A stretch of 18,803 bases of DNA from Treponema sp. (GTDB lineage Bacteria; Spirochaetota; Spirochaetia; Treponematales; Breznakiellaceae): assembly GCA_031273405.1 (NCBI GenBank), contig JAISRW010000236.1, forward strand, positions 1-18,803. Reading direction: 5' to 3'. Shown in pieces: positions 1 through 8,357 of this stretch. How positions within the stretch are numbered: the stretch's first letter is position 1; each line of letters opens with the position of its first letter. Position numbers and translations under genes: made by a program. A model generated the notes under the pieces. The model ran no database searches. It was given only the letters and a program-made list of their open reading frames with translations, and was not told the DNA's origin.

Positions 1-294
1 TCCGGGGAAATGCGTATGGTTTTTAAAAAGTGCTATGCCACCATCGGTGTTGTGGGTAACGAAGATCACATGAATGTCCAAATCGGCAAGGCCGGCCGGA
101 AGCGCTGGATGGGAGTCCGTCCGACGGTTCGCGGCATGGCCATGAATCCCGTTGACCACCCCCACGGGGGCGGCGAAGGAAAGAGCAAAGGAATTCATCC
201 GGTCACTCCCTGGGGGCAGCCCACTAAGGGATTCAAAACCCGGAGCAAGCATAAGCCTTCGTCCCGGTTTATCGTAAGCCGGAACAAGAAATAG
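1..294 (+). CDS. rplB: 50S ribosomal protein L2 (C-terminal part, 5' truncated by window)
   Basis: C-terminal 97 residues of ribosomal protein L2, a primary 23S rRNA-binding protein next to the peptidyl-transferase centre. The frame is open from base 1 (Ser-Gly-Glu before the first Met at 10), so the gene begins upstream of the window and the ATG at 10 is internal. The hallmark [12 protein letters not shown] loop, which holds the histidine long implicated in peptidyl transferase function, is intact. It is followed by HPVTPWG and a basic tail ending SRNKK. The TAG stop at 292-294 lies 9 nt before rpsS, the normal S10-operon order. Confidence 0.97.
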   Translation, partial: SGEMRMVFKKCYATIGVVGNEDHMNVQIGKAGRKRWMGVRPTVRGMAMNPVDHPHGGGEGKSKGIHPVTPWGQPTKGFKTRSKHKPSSRFIVSRNKK

Positions 295-303
295 GAGCAT
301 AGG

Positions 304-582
304 GTGTCAAGGTCAATCAAAAAAGGGCCCTTTATTGAAAAGAGTCTTTACAAAAAAGTGCTGGAGATGAGCAAGGCCGGGGACAGAAAAATGATAAAAA
401 CCTATTCTCGGTGTTCCACTATCATTCCCGAAATGGTTGGCGGGACTATCTCGGTCTATAACGGTAAAACCTGGATTCCCGTGTATGTCACGGAAAATCT
501 TGTCGGCCATAAATTGGGCGAATTCGCTCCTACCCGGATTTTCCGGGGCCATGCGGGTTCGGACAAAAAGGCATCGAAATAA
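304..582 (+). CDS. rpsS: 30S ribosomal protein S19
   Basis: S19 (92 aa, usual family length) binds the head of the 30S subunit with S13 and contacts the A-site tRNA region. Recognisable by [10 protein letters not shown] at the N-terminus and the conserved C-terminal region around [13 protein letters not shown]. The start is GTG at 304, preceded by AGGAG in the L2-S19 spacer, and gives the exact expected N-terminus. It sits between rplB and rplV, as in nearly all S10 operons. Confidence 0.97.
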   Translation: MSRSIKKGPFIEKSLYKKVLEMSKAGDRKMIKTYSRCSTIIPEMVGGTISVYNGKTWIPVYVTENLVGHKLGEFAPTRIFRGHAGSDKKASK

Positions 583-594
583 ACGGGCGGAAAA

Positions 595-999
595 ATGGCA
601 GAAAAAACGGCGAAGAGCGGTTATAAGGCGATAACCAAATATCTCATGGTTTCTCCTTTTAAGATTCGGCCTGTGGCGGATCTGATCCGGCGCAAACCCT
701 ATACCGAGGCGGTATCCCTCCTGGAGAATATGCCCCACAAAGGCGCCCGGCTTATACGGAAAACGATCGTCTCCGCCGCTTCCAACGCGCTGAATCAGAA
801 TAAGCAGCTTGAAGAAGACATGCTTTATGTTAAGGAAGTGAGGATAGACGAAGGCCCCCGTATGCGGAGGGTTTGGTTCAGGGCCCGGGGTCGGGCCGAT
901 ATGCTTCTTAAAAGAATGTGCCACATTATCGTGGTAGTTGACGAAGTGCGAAGTTCCGGTTCCCTGGGAGCCGGAACTTCGAAGAAAGCGGGGGGCTAA
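595..999 (+). CDS. rplV: 50S ribosomal protein L22
   Basis: L22 (134 aa, slightly longer than the roughly 110-aa E. coli protein) lines the nascent-peptide exit tunnel with its beta-hairpin. The sequence shows the typical core: [17 protein letters not shown], then the helix with SAASNA, then the hairpin segment [12 protein letters not shown] that reaches into the tunnel and is the site of macrolide resistance changes in other bacteria. The ATG at 595 follows a purine-rich GGGCGGAAAA. The TAA at 997-999 is one base before rpsC. Confidence 0.96.
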   Translation: MAEKTAKSGYKAITKYLMVSPFKIRPVADLIRRKPYTEAVSLLENMPHKGARLIRKTIVSAASNALNQNKQLEEDMLYVKEVRIDEGPRMRRVWFRARGRADMLLKRMCHIIVVVDEVRSSGSLGAGTSKKAGG

Positions 1000-1000
1000 G

Positions 1001-1705
1001 GTGGGACAAAAAGTAAACCCGATTGGGCTGCGGATAGGAATCAACAAGACTTGGGCGTCTCGTTGGTATGTGGATCCAAAAGAATACGCGAATACCCTTC
1101 ATGAGGATCTAAAGCTCAGGAAGCTCATCATGGGTATGCCCGAGACCAAAGGCGCCGATATTGCGGAGCTGGAAATTATCCGGCATCCCCAGAGAATCAC
1201 CATCACTATCCATACCGCTAGGCCCGGCGTTATCATCGGCGTAAAAGGCGCCAATATCGAAAAAATCGGCGGTGCCCTTCAAAAACATGTTACGAGAAAG
1301 GTCCAGATCAAAATAAAAGAGATCAGAAACGTTGATAGTAACGCCCAGATCATTGCCCAGAATATCTCCCGCCAGCTTTTGGCCCGGTCTTCTTTCAGAC
1401 GGACCATGAAGCAGGCGATTGCCAACGCAATCAAAAAAGGCAATGCCCAGGGTGTTAAGATCCGTCTTTCCGGGCGTCTCGGGGGCGCCGAAATGTCCCG
1501 TACCGAAGAGGCCAAGGAGGGGCGGATTCCCCTGCATACCCTCAGGGCGGATATTGATTACGGTTTTGCCGAGGCCCATACCACCTTCGGCGCCATAGGC
1601 GTCAAGGTCTGGGTGTACAACGGCATGAAATACGGCAAAGAGCAGAAAGAAGACGCGGGAGCCCTTGTTCGCAAACGGCGGGACAGGTTCCCCGCGAGGA
1701 GTTAG
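1001..1705 (+). CDS. rpsC: 30S ribosomal protein S3
   Basis: S3 (234 aa) forms the mRNA entry channel with S4 and S5 and contributes to ribosomal helicase activity. The start is GTG at 1001, one nt after the rplV stop, giving [13 protein letters not shown], the canonical S3 N-terminus. An ATG at 938 is in frame but lies inside rplV and would add 21 residues unlike S3. The KH domain is visible with its GVKG loop near residues 80-83 in [18 protein letters not shown]. The conserved C-terminal domain contains [13 protein letters not shown] and [12 protein letters not shown]. The GGGGGG just before the start probably acts as ribosome binding site. Confidence 0.96.
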   Translation: MGQKVNPIGLRIGINKTWASRWYVDPKEYANTLHEDLKLRKLIMGMPETKGADIAELEIIRHPQRITITIHTARPGVIIGVKGANIEKIGGALQKHVTRKVQIKIKEIRNVDSNAQIIAQNISRQLLARSSFRRTMKQAIANAIKKGNAQGVKIRLSGRLGGAEMSRTEEAKEGRIPLHTLRADIDYGFAEAHTTFGAIGVKVWVYNGMKYGKEQKEDAGALVRKRRDRFPARS

Positions 1706-1708
1706 GCT

Positions 1709-2134
1709 ATGTTAAGTCCCAAACGTGTAAAATTCCGAAAGGTGCAGCGGGGCAATATGCCCGGGAACGCTACCCGGGGGAACAGCATTGTTTTCGGCGA
1801 TTACGCCCTGGTATCGCTGGATCGGATGTGGATCACCAACAGGCAGATTGAAGCCGCCCGTGTCGCCCTGAACCGTCATATCAAGCGGGGCGGCAAGGTA
1901 TGGATTCGGATATTCCCGGACAAACCCTATTCCAAAAAGCCCGCGGAAACCCGCATGGGCAAGGGGAAGGGCGCCCTGGAATACTGGGTAGCGGTGGTAA
2001 AGCCCGGCACGGTTATGTTTGAGCTCGGGGGGGTTGAAAAGTCCCTGGCCGAGGAAGCGATGAATTTGGCTGGGGCTAAACTGCCCATCAAGACCAAGTT
2101 TGTTTGCCGTTCAGATATGGAACTGGGCGCATAG
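1709..2134 (+). CDS. rplP: 50S ribosomal protein L16
   Basis: L16 (141 aa) sits near the A-site and central protuberance and helps position the aminoacyl-tRNA. N-terminal [15 protein letters not shown], the [22 protein letters not shown] segment, the [24 protein letters not shown] block and the [14 protein letters not shown]-terminus are all family hallmarks. The ATG is 3 nt after the rpsC stop. The order S3-L16-L29 is the standard S10-operon end. Confidence 0.97.
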   Translation: MLSPKRVKFRKVQRGNMPGNATRGNSIVFGDYALVSLDRMWITNRQIEAARVALNRHIKRGGKVWIRIFPDKPYSKKPAETRMGKGKGALEYWVAVVKPGTVMFELGGVEKSLAEEAMNLAGAKLPIKTKFVCRSDMELGA

Positions 2135-2145
2135 GAAGGCCGGGC

Positions 2146-2376
2146 ATGAAAAATTCGTTTAAGAACCTTTCGTTTCCGGAACTCAAAGCCAAGCGTGAAG
2201 AACTCGGCCGGAAGTACCTGGATTTCCGGTTCCAGATGGTAATAGGCCATGTGGAGAACCCCCTGCAGAAGCGGACTCTCCGCCGGCAAATTGCCCGGCT
2301 TAATACCTTGATCCGCATCCATGAACTGGCGGCGGCTAAAGAGGCCGCCAAAGAACCCCAGGCGGCGAAGGAGTAA
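2146..2376 (+). CDS. rpmC: 50S ribosomal protein L29
   Basis: L29 (76 aa) lies at the polypeptide exit tunnel near the SRP and trigger factor docking site. It consists of two helices: FKNLSFPELKAKREELGRKY, then the region with FRFQMVIGHVENPLQKRTLRRQIARL. The ATG at 2146 was chosen because GGAAGG sits just upstream, it follows the rplP stop by 11 nt, and it yields the usual short N-terminus. An in-frame ATG at 2104 would overlap rplP. The C-terminus carries an Ala/Lys/Glu-rich tail of about 14 residues (AAAKEAAKEPQAAKE), longer than in many L29s. Confidence 0.94.
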   Translation: MKNSFKNLSFPELKAKREELGRKYLDFRFQMVIGHVENPLQKRTLRRQIARLNTLIRIHELAAAKEAAKEPQAAKE

Positions 2377-2379
2377 ACT

Positions 2380-2667
2380 GTGGCAGAAGAAAACGCGGCC
2401 AATACGACAGGCCGGGGCAAAAGCGGCAAAAAAGAATTTGTCGGCGTTGTAAAGAGCGACAAAATGGATAAGACCATCGTGGTTTCGGTGCAGACCACGA
2501 CTCTTCATCCTCTTTATAAGAAATACGTGGTCCGGATCAAGAAGGTGAAGGCCCATGACGAAAAGAACGAGGCGAAAGCCGGAGATCGGGTAAGGGTGGT
2601 GGAATGCCGGCCCATGAGCAAGGAAAAATGCTGGAAACTGGTTGAAATTCTGGAACGCGCCAGATAA
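2380..2667 (+). CDS. rpsQ: 30S ribosomal protein S17
   Basis: S17 (95 aa) is an early-binding OB-fold protein of the 30S body. The conserved core [35 protein letters not shown] and [23 protein letters not shown] is clear. The first roughly 18 residues (Ala/Asn/Gly/Lys-rich) form a short extension compared with E. coli S17. The start is GTG at 2380, three nt after the L29 stop, with GGCGAAGGAG upstream. Confidence 0.96.
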   Translation: MAEENAANTTGRGKSGKKEFVGVVKSDKMDKTIVVSVQTTTLHPLYKKYVVRIKKVKAHDEKNEAKAGDRVRVVECRPMSKEKCWKLVEILERAR

Positions 2668-2683
2668 GGGAGATTCGGGCAAA

Positions 2684-3055
2684 ATGATTCAAGTGGAAAC
2701 TTTCCTGAATGTGGCGGATAATTCAGGCGCTAAAATAGTGCAGTGTATCAAGGTGCTGGGCGGCTCCAAACGGAAATACGCCGGTATCGGCGATATCATT
2801 GTGGTGGCGGTTAAAGACGCGCTGCCCGCTTCTACCATCAAGAAAGGTTCGGTAGAAAAAGCCGTGGTGGTGCGGACCCATAAAGAATACCGGCGCCCCG
2901 ACGGTACTTATATACGTTTTGATGACAACGCCTGCGTTATCATCGATGCGGCGCTTAACCCCAAGGGGAAGCGTATCTTCGGGCCTGTAGCCAGGGAACT
3001 GCGTGAAAAGGGCGATTTTATGAAGATCGTCTCCCTGGCCCCAGAGGTTTTGTAG
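2684..3055 (+). CDS. rplN: 50S ribosomal protein L14
   Basis: L14 (123 aa, family length 122-123) bridges to the 30S subunit and is the docking site of the silencing factor RsfS. Recognised by [17 protein letters not shown], the [17 protein letters not shown] region, and [17 protein letters not shown] followed by [14 protein letters not shown]. The ATG at 2684 gives the canonical N-terminus; an in-frame ATG at 2642 lies inside rpsQ and is rejected. This gene opens the spc block. Confidence 0.97.
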   Translation: MIQVETFLNVADNSGAKIVQCIKVLGGSKRKYAGIGDIIVVAVKDALPASTIKKGSVEKAVVVRTHKEYRRPDGTYIRFDDNACVIIDAALNPKGKRIFGPVARELREKGDFMKIVSLAPEVL

Positions 3056-3064
3056 GAGCAAATT

Positions 3065-3391
3065 ATGGCGGAACTAGCCCAGCATAAATTCAAACTGAAG
3101 AAGGAAGATATCGTCGAAGTCATCGCCGGTAAAGATAAAAAGAAACGGGGGCGGATTCTCAAGATCCTCCGGGATAAGGACCGGGTGGTGGTTGAAGGGG
3201 TTAATATCGTCAAAAAGGCGAAAAAACGCCGGAACCAGCAGGACCGGGGCGGCATTGTGGAGATCGAGGCGGCCCTTCATATTTCCAATGTGGCCATAGT
3301 CTGTAAAAAATGCGGCCCCACCCGGATTGGCTACAAGATCGAGGGGGAAAATAAAACCCGAATCTGCAAGAAATGCGGGGAGGCGTTATAA
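3065..3391 (+). CDS. rplX: 50S ribosomal protein L24, with C-terminal four-cysteine zinc-type motif
   Basis: L24 (108 aa) is an assembly-initiator protein of the large subunit. The KOW-type region is at the N-terminus ([20 protein letters not shown]). It is followed by [20 protein letters not shown] and a C-terminal domain with two CxxC pairs (Cys80, 83, 101, 104), a ribbon found in many bacterial L24s and expected to bind zinc. The stop TAA overlaps the rplE start by one base (TAATG at 3389-3393), so translation of L5 is probably coupled. Confidence 0.96.
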   Translation: MAELAQHKFKLKKEDIVEVIAGKDKKKRGRILKILRDKDRVVVEGVNIVKKAKKRRNQQDRGGIVEIEAALHISNVAIVCKKCGPTRIGYKIEGENKTRICKKCGEAL

Positions 3392-3942
3392 TGAAAGGTT
3401 ATGAGCCCCGGCTTAAAAAAACATACCGGGATCAGATAGCCCCGGAGCTGTTTAAAGAATTTGGCTATACCTCGTCTATGCAGACTCCCCGGCTGGAGAA
3501 GATAGTCGTCAGCATGGGAGTCGGCGAGGCCCTTCAAAACAAAAAGCTCCTGGATGCCGCCGTTGATGATCTCACCCTCATCACCGGGCAGAAAGCGGTA
3601 AAGACCAAGGCCCGCAAGAGCATAGCCAACTTTAAGATCCGCGAAGGCCAGGAAATCGGCGCCAGGGTAACCCTTAGGGGCGCTATGATGTACGAATTTC
3701 TGGATCGCCTGATAAATGTGGCGCTTCCCCGGGTTAAGGATTTCAGGGGCGTTAATCAGAACGCCTTTGACGGTCACGGGAATTATTCCATGGGGATAAC
3801 CGAACAGATCATCTTTCCGGAAATCGACTTTGATAAAATTGAGCGCGTAGCCGGACTTAATATCGCCATCGTAACGACGGCGCGGACCGACGCGGAGGCT
3901 AAGGCCTTCCTCGCCAAATTCGGCATGCCTTTCAGAAAATAG
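3391..3942 (+). CDS. rplE: 50S ribosomal protein L5
   Basis: L5 (183 aa) binds 5S rRNA and contacts the P-site tRNA in the central protuberance. Hallmarks are [15 protein letters not shown], the segment [42 protein letters not shown], and [18 protein letters not shown]. An ATG at 3373 is in frame but lies inside rplX. The ATG at 3391, overlapping the rplX stop, matches the family N-terminus and is preferred. In E. coli S8 represses the spc operon at the rplE start; no obvious equivalent helix was seen here. Confidence 0.96.
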   Translation: MKGYEPRLKKTYRDQIAPELFKEFGYTSSMQTPRLEKIVVSMGVGEALQNKKLLDAAVDDLTLITGQKAVKTKARKSIANFKIREGQEIGARVTLRGAMMYEFLDRLINVALPRVKDFRGVNQNAFDGHGNYSMGITEQIIFPEIDFDKIERVAGLNIAIVTTARTDAEAKAFLAKFGMPFRK

Positions 3943-3953
3943 GGGGATACTTA

Positions 3954-4139
3954 ATGGCAAGAAAAGCAATGATTATTAAAGCGTTGAGAACGCCTAAATA
4001 TAAAACAAGGAAGGTTAATCGTTGCCGGATCTGCGGACGGGCACGGGGTTATTTGAGGAAGTTTGAGATGTGCCGTCTTTGCTTCCGGAAGCTGGCGAGC
4101 GAGGGACTTATTCCCGGCGTTACAAAATCAAGTTGGTAG
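3954..4139 (+). CDS. rpsN: 30S ribosomal protein S14, zinc-binding (C+) type
   Basis: Short form of S14 (61 aa) of the 30S head. Four cysteines (24, 27, 40, 43; C-x2-C-x12-C-x2-C) form the zinc site that separates this type from the roughly 100-aa zinc-free S14 of E. coli. The [19 protein letters not shown] core and the C-terminus [11 protein letters not shown] are typical. No zinc-free paralogue occurs in this window, so zinc-limitation replacement, known in Bacillus, would need a second gene elsewhere. Confidence 0.96.
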   Translation: MARKAMIIKALRTPKYKTRKVNRCRICGRARGYLRKFEMCRLCFRKLASEGLIPGVTKSSW

Positions 4140-4148
4140 GAGAATAGG

Positions 4149-4547
4149 ATGAGCGTTTCTGATCCCGTTGCGGATATGCTGACTAAGATCCGGAATGCCG
4201 GAATGGCAAAGCATGAAAAGGTTGATATCCCCACCTCCAAACTTAAGCTTGAGATTGTCAAGATTTTAAAGATAGAAGGGTATATCAAAAATTTCAAAAA
4301 GGCAAATCAGGATGGCGCCAATGTCATCCGGATCTTCCTTAAATACGATGAAAATACCGGATCCATCATTCACGGTATTGAAAAAATTTCCAAACCCGGC
4401 CGCCGGGTTTATACGGGCTATAAAGATATGCCCATGGTTTATAACGGTTACGGGACCCTCATTGTCTCCACATCCCAGGGGGTTACCACCGGAAAGAAGG
4501 CCGCCGAAAAAAAAGTCGGCGGCGAAATAATCTGTACCGTTTGGTAA
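4149..4547 (+). CDS. rpsH: 30S ribosomal protein S8
   Basis: S8 (132 aa) binds the central domain of 16S rRNA and is the translational repressor of the spc operon in E. coli. The sequence starts [21 protein letters not shown] and ends with the diagnostic [20 protein letters not shown] segment followed by IICTVW. The ATG is preceded by TAGGAGAATAGG. It is situated between rpsN and rplF, as in most bacteria. Confidence 0.97.
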   Translation: MSVSDPVADMLTKIRNAGMAKHEKVDIPTSKLKLEIVKILKIEGYIKNFKKANQDGANVIRIFLKYDENTGSIIHGIEKISKPGRRVYTGYKDMPMVYNGYGTLIVSTSQGVTTGKKAAEKKVGGEIICTVW

Positions 4548-4559
4548 GAGGTTGCAGGA

Positions 4560-5099
4560 ATGTCACGGATCGGAAAAATACCGGTGAAGATTCCCGGGGG
4601 AGTCAAGGTCAGTTTTGCCAACGAGGTGATGACCGTGGAAGGCCCCAAGGGGAAATTGTCGCAGAAATATCATCCCGTCATCAGCTTTGAAGAGAAAGCG
4701 GACGAGATAGTTGTCGGCCGGGCCAATGAGGAAAAGCAGACCAAAGCCTATCACGGGCTTTACCGCAACCTCCTCAACAATATGGTTACCGGCGTGTCCT
4801 CGGGATTCAGCAAATCCTTGATTATTAACGGGGTTGGCTATAGGGCGGAGATTCAGGGGAATCTCCTGGTGATGAGTCTGGGTTTTTCCAGCGATATCTA
4901 TATAGGCATTCCGGAAGGTTTAACCGTAACCACCGATACCGGCGGCAAAGTAACCGTTGCCGGCATCGATAAGCAGCGGGTCGGAGAATTGGCTTCCCAG
5001 ATCCGCAAACTCCGGCCGCCTGAGCCTTATAAAGGTAAGGGAATCCGGTATGATAACGAAAAGATCAGAAGGAAAGTCGGTAAATCCGGCGTTAAGTAG
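4560..5099 (+). CDS. rplF: 50S ribosomal protein L6
   Basis: L6 (179 aa, usual length) lies at the base of the L7/L12 stalk near the sarcin-ricin loop and EF-G site. It has two tandem related domains. The first begins [15 protein letters not shown]; the second carries the family signature around [27 protein letters not shown]. The ATG at 4560 follows AAGAGGTTGCAGGA. No oddities. Confidence 0.97.
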   Translation: MSRIGKIPVKIPGGVKVSFANEVMTVEGPKGKLSQKYHPVISFEEKADEIVVGRANEEKQTKAYHGLYRNLLNNMVTGVSSGFSKSLIINGVGYRAEIQGNLLVMSLGFSSDIYIGIPEGLTVTTDTGGKVTVAGIDKQRVGELASQIRKLRPPEPYKGKGIRYDNEKIRRKVGKSGVK

Positions 5100-5109
5100 G
5101 GTGTAAATT

Positions 5110-5472
5110 ATGCTGCGAAAAATGGTCGATAAAGACAGAAAACGGCTCAAAAGAAAGATCCATATCCGGAAGAACCTTTCCGGTACGGCCGAGCGGCCGA
5201 GGATGACGGTGTTCAGGAGCAATCGTTCCCTTTATATCCAGATTATCGATGATACCAAAGGGTATACCCTGGCGTCGGCATCAACCCTGGAGGAGGATCT
5301 GCGGAACATTAAGGCGAATACGGAAGGCGCCGCACAGTTGGGCGAGATTATGGGAAAGCGGCTGCTTGAGAAAAATATCAAAACAGTTGTTTTTGACAGA
5401 AACGGATACTTGTACCACGGCCTGGTAAAAGCAATGGCCGACGGAGCCCGGAAAGCCGGGATCCAGTTTTAG
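5110..5472 (+). CDS. rplR: 50S ribosomal protein L18
   Basis: L18 (120 aa) binds 5S rRNA with L5 and L25-type proteins. The basic N-terminus ([20 protein letters not shown]), the [21 protein letters not shown] strand and the C-terminal [25 protein letters not shown] are typical. The ATG at 5110 is preceded by GTAGGGTGTAAATT. Standard L6-L18-S5 order. Confidence 0.97.
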   Translation: MLRKMVDKDRKRLKRKIHIRKNLSGTAERPRMTVFRSNRSLYIQIIDDTKGYTLASASTLEEDLRNIKANTEGAAQLGEIMGKRLLEKNIKTVVFDRNGYLYHGLVKAMADGARKAGIQF

Positions 5473-5480
5473 GGGGCGGG

Positions 5481-6107
5481 ATGGAAAACGTACAGGAAAA
5501 AGACGGCAAAGCCTTTGTTAAAGAAAATAGCGAACAGCCTGCGGCCGTTGAAGGCAGGAACGGACAGCCGAGGGGCGAAGGCCGCAGGGGCCGGGATCGG
5601 GACAGAAACCGGGACCGGGACCCGGCGGAAAAGGAATTCGTAGAAAAACTGGTTAAGCTTAACCGGACCGCCAAGGTCGTCAAAGGCGGCCGCCGTTTTT
5701 CTTTCTCCGCGCTGACGGTTATCGGGGACCGGAAAGGCAACGTAGGTTACGGTTTCGGCAAGGCCAACGATGTTTCCGAAGCCATCCGCAAAAGCATCGA
5801 AAAAGCCAAGCGGAACATGGTGGCGCTGCCGGTTAAAAACGGTACCATTCCCCACGAAACCGAAGGGATCTTTAAGGCTTCCCGGGTGCTCCTGAAGCCG
5901 GCCTGCTCCGGTACGGGGATCATAGCCGGCGGGCCGGTGCGGGCCATCATGGAAGCCGGCGGCGTGACCGATGTCCTTTCCAAATCCATAGGCGCGTCAA
6001 GCCAGTATAACGTGGTTAAGGCTACGTTTAACTGCATCAGCAAGATGATGGATGCCAAGACGATAGCGAAAAACCGGGGCAAATCGCTTAAGGAACTCTG
6101 GGGGTAA
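5481..6107 (+). CDS. rpsE: 30S ribosomal protein S5 with N-terminal Arg/Asp-rich extension
   Basis: S5 (208 aa against 167 in E. coli) takes part in the mRNA entry channel and decoding fidelity. The core starts near residue 52 (FVEKLVKLNRTAKVVKGG). It contains the KGGRRFSF loop (site of spectinomycin resistance changes in other bacteria), the double-stranded-RNA-like domain, and GTGIIAGGPVRAIMEAGG. The first roughly 50 residues are an extra, low-complexity hydrophilic region with an alternating Arg/Asp run (RGRDRDRNRDRDP), predicted to be disordered. No in-frame ATG near the core offers a shorter alternative and a GGGGGCGGG precedes the ATG at 5481, so the extension is probably translated. 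Confidence 0.96.
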   Translation: MENVQEKDGKAFVKENSEQPAAVEGRNGQPRGEGRRGRDRDRNRDRDPAEKEFVEKLVKLNRTAKVVKGGRRFSFSALTVIGDRKGNVGYGFGKANDVSEAIRKSIEKAKRNMVALPVKNGTIPHETEGIFKASRVLLKPACSGTGIIAGGPVRAIMEAGGVTDVLSKSIGASSQYNVVKATFNCISKMMDAKTIAKNRGKSLKELWG

Positions 6108-6108
6108 C

Positions 6109-6300
6109 ATGGCGCAGAAAATCAGGATACGGCTTGTCCGGAGCACTATCGGCACCCTGCCCAAACAGCGGGCCACGATACGGGCTTTGGGCTTACGGAA
6201 GATCGGGTCCTCTAGAGAACAGGAAGCGAATCCGATGATTCTGGGGATGATAAGGGTGGTCTCCCATCTGGTGGCGGTGGAGGAAATTTCAAACCCCTAG
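6109..6300 (+). CDS. rpmD: 50S ribosomal protein L30
   Basis: L30 (63 aa, usual length about 60). IRIRLVRSTIGTLPKQRATIRALGLRKIGSS is the standard L30 core, followed by NPMILGMIRVVSHLVAVEE. The ATG is one base after the rpsE stop. L30 is absent from some bacteria; here it is present in the usual S5-L30-L15 order. Confidence 0.95.
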   Translation: MAQKIRIRLVRSTIGTLPKQRATIRALGLRKIGSSREQEANPMILGMIRVVSHLVAVEEISNP

Positions 6301-6321
6301 GGCGTTTGGGAAGGAGTTTAG

Positions 6322-6822
6322 ATGCACGATTTTGATTTACACGCCCCTGCGGGGGCTAATAAAAAGAAGCGCATTATCGGCCGGGGACAGGGTTCCGGCC
6401 GGGGAACCACCGCGGGGAAGGGGAACAAAGGCCAGAAGTCCCGTTCTGGCGGGAAAACCTATGTCGGCTTTGAAGGCGGGCAGATGCCTCTGTACCGGCG
6501 CTTGGCTCACCGGGGGTTTTCCAACTATCCTTTTAAGAAAATCTTCCAGGTGCTGAACCTTGGGGAAATTGACAAGCGCTATAAGGACGGGGAGACTGTG
6601 GACAGGGATTCCCTGATGAAATGCGGGCTGATAAAGAGTTCCGTGCCGGTTAAGATCCTGGGAGACGGAGAGTTGACCAAGAAACTCATTTTTATGATTG
6701 CGGCTATTTCCGCCCCGGCCAGAGAAAAGATCCTGAAAGCAGGCGGCGAAGTGCCGGCTCAGAAAGACGGCGCCTCCGATTCTGCCGGCAGCCCTGGAAA
6801 AGAGGAAACGACCCATGGCTAA
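6322..6822 (+). CDS. rplO: 50S ribosomal protein L15 with C-terminal tail
   Basis: L15 (166 aa; E. coli 144) is a late-assembly protein that threads through 23S rRNA. The glycine-rich N-terminal extension (IIGRGQGSGRGTTAGKGNKGQKSR) and the GFEGGQMPLYRRLAHRGFSN segment identify it. The last roughly 20 residues (KDGASDSAGSPGKEETTHG) extend past the usual end and are Ser/Gly/Glu-rich. The tail overlaps the secY start by 8 nt, so its length may be tied to coupling with secY. AAGGAG precedes the ATG at 6322. Confidence 0.96.
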   Translation: MHDFDLHAPAGANKKKRIIGRGQGSGRGTTAGKGNKGQKSRSGGKTYVGFEGGQMPLYRRLAHRGFSNYPFKKIFQVLNLGEIDKRYKDGETVDRDSLMKCGLIKSSVPVKILGDGELTKKLIFMIAAISAPAREKILKAGGEVPAQKDGASDSAGSPGKEETTHG

Positions 6823-8143
6823 TCCGCTGGTCGGTATATTCAGGGTAAAGGAGCTTCGGGAGCGGATCGTTTTTACCTCCCTGATGCTGGTGGTTTTCCG
6901 TATAGGCGCGTTTATTCCCATACCGGGAATAAACTTTCGAGAATTAACCGCTTATTTCAATACCCAGGCAAATTCGGGGAACGCGATAGTAGATTATCTT
7001 GATTTCTTTGCCGGCGGCGCTTTCTCAAACTTCTCGGTGTTTATGCTGGGGATCATGCCCTATATCTCCATGTCTATCATCATGCAGCTTCTCATCATTG
7101 TCTTTCCCAAGCTAAAGAAAATCTCCCAGGAAGAGGGGGGAAGGAAGAAAATTCAGGGATGGCAGCGCCTGGGGACCGTAGGAGTTTGTCTTATTCAGTC
7201 TTTCGCGGTTACCCAGTATGCCCAAAGCATATCCCGGCAGGTGGATAACCTCCTCAGCATGCCCCTCCTCCAGTTCACCCTGATAGCCATGGTGACGGTC
7301 ACCACAGGGACCATGTTTCTCATGTGGATAGGCGAACAGATAACCCGGCGGGGAATAGGAAACGGGATTTCCCTCCTTATTTTCGCGGGTATTGTGGCCC
7401 GCCTGCCTCAGGCGTTAAAAGAGCTTTTTGACAGGGTGAGGGATGGGGATCTCAACCCGGTGTTTGTGGCGGTAGTTGTTGTAATGTTTGTGGCTATAGT
7501 TGCCTTGGTAGTCTTTGAACAGCAGGGGCAGCGGAAAATTCAGGTTAACTATGCCAAACGCGTGGTGGGCCGCCGTATGTACGGGGCCCAGAATACCTAT
7601 ATCCCCTTTAAGATCAATCCTTCTGGGGTCATTCCGGTTATTTTTGCCTCTTCCATTCTCACTTTCCCCTTGCAGATAGCCTCGACCATCGGCTCCAATA
7701 TGCCCTGGCTGGCGGCGGTTTCCGCGGTTCTGACTCCTAGGGGTACGCTTTATAATGTTTTATATGTCCTTCTTATCATTTTCTTCGCTTATTTCTATAC
7801 CCAGGTGAGCCTTAATCCCATAGAAATTGCCAAGAATATTCGGGAAAACGGCGGGTCCATTCCGGGGATCCGTTCCGAAAGGATAGAGGAATACCTGACC
7901 AAAATACTCAACCGTATTGTGCTTCCCGGTTCTATATACCTGGCGCTTATCGCGGTTTTGCCTACTTTGATTCAGTATCTTTTTAATTTCCCTTCTTCGA
8001 TCTCGTACCTCATGGGCGGCACCTCGCTTCTCATCTTAGTAGGGGTCGATCTGGATACCATGAGCCAGGTGGAAGGCCTCCTCAAAATGCACCACCACGA
8101 GGGGTTGACCAGGAAGGGCAGGATTCGGGGCCGGAACCTGTAA
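6815..8143 (+). CDS. secY: Preprotein translocase subunit SecY
   Basis: SecY (442 aa) is the channel-forming subunit of SecYEG in the inner membrane, with ten transmembrane helices and a central plug. The N-terminus has the usual short cytosolic helix followed by TM1 and FIPIPGINF. Other hallmarks are GIMPYISMSIIMQLL, GEQITRRGIGNGISLLIFAGI, the large basic cytosolic loop with QGQRKIQVNYAKRVVG, and the C5-type loop NPIEIAKNIRENGGSIPGIR that contacts SecA and the ribosome. The start overlaps rplO by 8 nt. The TAA at 8141-8143 is followed by an unusually long 669-nt non-coding stretch before rpmJ. Confidence 0.98.
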   Translation: MANPLVGIFRVKELRERIVFTSLMLVVFRIGAFIPIPGINFRELTAYFNTQANSGNAIVDYLDFFAGGAFSNFSVFMLGIMPYISMSIIMQLLIIVFPKLKKISQEEGGRKKIQGWQRLGTVGVCLIQSFAVTQYAQSISRQVDNLLSMPLLQFTLIAMVTVTTGTMFLMWIGEQITRRGIGNGISLLIFAGIVARLPQALKELFDRVRDGDLNPVFVAVVVVMFVAIVALVVFEQQGQRKIQVNYAKRVVGRRMYGAQNTYIPFKINPSGVIPVIFASSILTFPLQIASTIGSNMPWLAAVSAVLTPRGTLYNVLYVLLIIFFAYFYTQVSLNPIEIAKNIRENGGSIPGIRSERIEEYLTKILNRIVLPGSIYLALIAVLPTLIQYLFNFPSSISYLMGGTSLLILVGVDLDTMSQVEGLLKMHHHEGLTRKGRIRGRNL

Positions 8144-8192
8144 CGTAAACCGCGGGGAAATCGCGGGTTTTCCCCGGTGGGCCAAAGGAGCC

Positions 8193-8221
8193 TTGCTTTT
8201 TGTGCCCAAATTTGTTTTAAT
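8193..8221 (+). promoter_or_regulatory. Possible sigma-70-type promoter for rpmJ-rpsM-rpsK-rpsD-rpoA
   Basis: TTGCTT (8193-8198) is separated by 17 nt from TTTAAT (8216-8221), a fair match to -35/-10 consensus. If used, transcription would start near 8228, upstream of most of the hairpin array, and carry it as a roughly 590-nt leader of the alpha-block genes. Promoter-like hexamers are frequent by chance, so this is only a candidate. Confidence 0.25.
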
Positions 8222-8279
8222 ACATGAGGTAGTTCTGGAATGTCGGATTTTGGAATCCTAGAAGCCTGTTGCGCTTGTA

Positions 8280-8319
8280 GGTGTTTATGGCTTTTTTCAA
8301 GGAAAAAGCCATAAACACC
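8280..8319. repeat. Perfect 17-bp inverted repeat with 6-nt loop
   Basis: The arms 8280-8296 and 8303-8319 are exact reverse complements around the loop TCAAGG. There is no uridine run after the right arm on either strand, so it is not a typical Rho-independent terminator. This is the strongest single hairpin of the secY-rpmJ region. Confidence 0.9.
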
Positions 8320-8357
8320 ACGATAAATGGGCTCCTTACGCAGTTTGCAAGGTAAAT

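Noticed and set aside
938..1000. ATG at 938 as the rpsC start
   Set aside because: Lies inside rplV and adds 21 residues unlike S3; GTG at 1001 gives the family N-terminus.
313..1047. Long - strand open frame opposite rpsS-rplV
   Set aside because: Lies fully antisense to two conserved ribosomal protein genes and resembles no protein; typical shadow frame of GC-balanced coding DNA.
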